Positions 5,396 to 5,768 of a stretch of DNA of 5,768 nt are shown in pieces. The first letter of the stretch is position 1. Every line of letters begins with the position of its first letter. This DNA comes from Anaerolineae bacterium (GTDB taxonomy: Bacteria; Chloroflexota; Anaerolineae; Promineifilales; Promineifilaceae), in NCBI GenBank assembly GCA_028284105.1, contig JANQSK010000329.1, positions 1 through 5,768 on the forward strand, in the 5' to 3' direction. A program made the position numbers and the translations under genes. The notes beneath the pieces were generated by a model. It was not told the DNA's origin. It saw only the letters and a program-made list of their open reading frames with translations, and searched no databases.

Positions 5396-5768
5396 ATGAA
5401 AACCAGAACCTATCTCTGCTTATGGTTTGTGTTGAGTTTTTTGCTAGTAAGCTGTCAAGGAAACCAACCTGCTGAAATAACTGTACTTCAAGGCTCGATT
5501 GATAAATATCCCATCATATTTGAAAACTTATCAACGATACCCACCACAGAGGAGCATGGTGTGATGGTTGGGATGATTGACGGTGATGAGGTGACAATTG
5601 CTGTTATCGGAAACAATACGTTTACTGAAGACACCTTGTTTGAATTTGGGTCTGTTACAAAAGTCATTACGGCGCATATTCTTGGCCAGCTTGCTGTTGA
5701 AGGTTTAATTGATCTTCACGGTCCGCTAAATGAGTATTTACCGGAATCTTTCCAAGCACCCAAATGGG
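5396..5768 (+). CDS. Lipoprotein serine hydrolase, beta-lactamase/class C family (3' truncated)
   Basis: The first 124 residues of a protein cut by the right edge. Residues 1-19 are a short signal peptide (basic MKTR, then a hydrophobic core), and L-V-S-C20 is a lipobox with Gln at +2, predicting an outer-membrane lipoprotein facing the periplasm. The class C beta-lactamase / penicillin-binding-protein-like signature follows: FEFGSVTK (82-89) contains the Ser86-x-x-Lys89 nucleophile motif, then a hydrophobic helix (LGQLAVEGLIDLHGPLNEYLPE, written here as the family's 'L...GkL.LddpV..YLP'). The family includes esterases, D-aminopeptidases and beta-lactamases; substrate cannot be told, and the second (Y-x-N) and third motifs lie outside the window. 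AAGGA at 5384-5388, 7 bases before the ATG, fixes the start. An in-frame ATG at 5372 would add eight residues but has no ribosome site. The 23-bp motif upstream suggests shared control with the preceding operon. Confidence 0.88.
   Translation, partial: MKTRTYLCLWFVLSFLLVSCQGNQPAEITVLQGSIDKYPIIFENLSTIPTTEEHGVMVGMIDGDEVTIAVIGNNTFTEDTLFEFGSVTKVITAHILGQLAVEGLIDLHGPLNEYLPESFQAPKW

Overview
The window looks like chromosomal DNA of a Gram-negative bacterium, most likely a proteobacterium. Two predicted secreted proteins carry lipoboxes, the gene families (CocE/NonD hydrolase, membrane AraC-type regulator, PQQ-type sugar dehydrogenase, DUF418, class C beta-lactamase-like serine hydrolase) are typical of environmental and marine Gammaproteobacteria, and the base composition is moderate. 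The genus cannot be fixed from the sequence. There are no RNA genes, transposases or CRISPR arrays, and no gene-free stretch exceeds 300 bases.

Layout: (1) 1-706, the C-terminal third of a CocE/NonD-family hydrolase, cut by the left edge. (2) 707-902, a 196-base gap with a weak promoter candidate and a good Shine-Dalgarno. (3) 903-1313, a small cytoplasmic MORN-type repeat protein of the YwqK-like family. (4) 1314-1418, a short convergent gap with two inverted repeats. (5) 1419-2582, minus strand, an AraC-family regulator fused to a seven-helix membrane domain. (6) 2583-2734, a divergent promoter region with a near-perfect 25-bp palindrome and a 23-bp motif. (7) 2735-3922 and 3932-5182, a tight two-gene operon encoding a lipoprotein of the PQQ-dependent sugar dehydrogenase fold and a DUF418 (YeiB-like) inner-membrane protein. 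(8) 5183-5395, a promoter region with a second copy of the 23-bp motif. (9) 5396-5768, the start of a lipoprotein serine hydrolase, cut by the right edge.

The most interesting reading is that genes 5 to 9 form one envelope module. The 23-bp motif occurs upstream of both plus-strand transcription units (2651-2673 and 5281-5303, 20 of 23 bases identical), and in both cases ends exactly 21 bases before a -10-like hexamer. This is what an activator overlapping the -35 region would leave, and the adjacent divergent membrane AraC protein is the obvious candidate. The second surprise is the dehydrogenase homologue: it keeps the fold signatures, but aligned by eye to Acinetobacter soluble glucose dehydrogenase it has lost the catalytic His and several PQQ contacts, so it may not be a PQQ enzyme at all.
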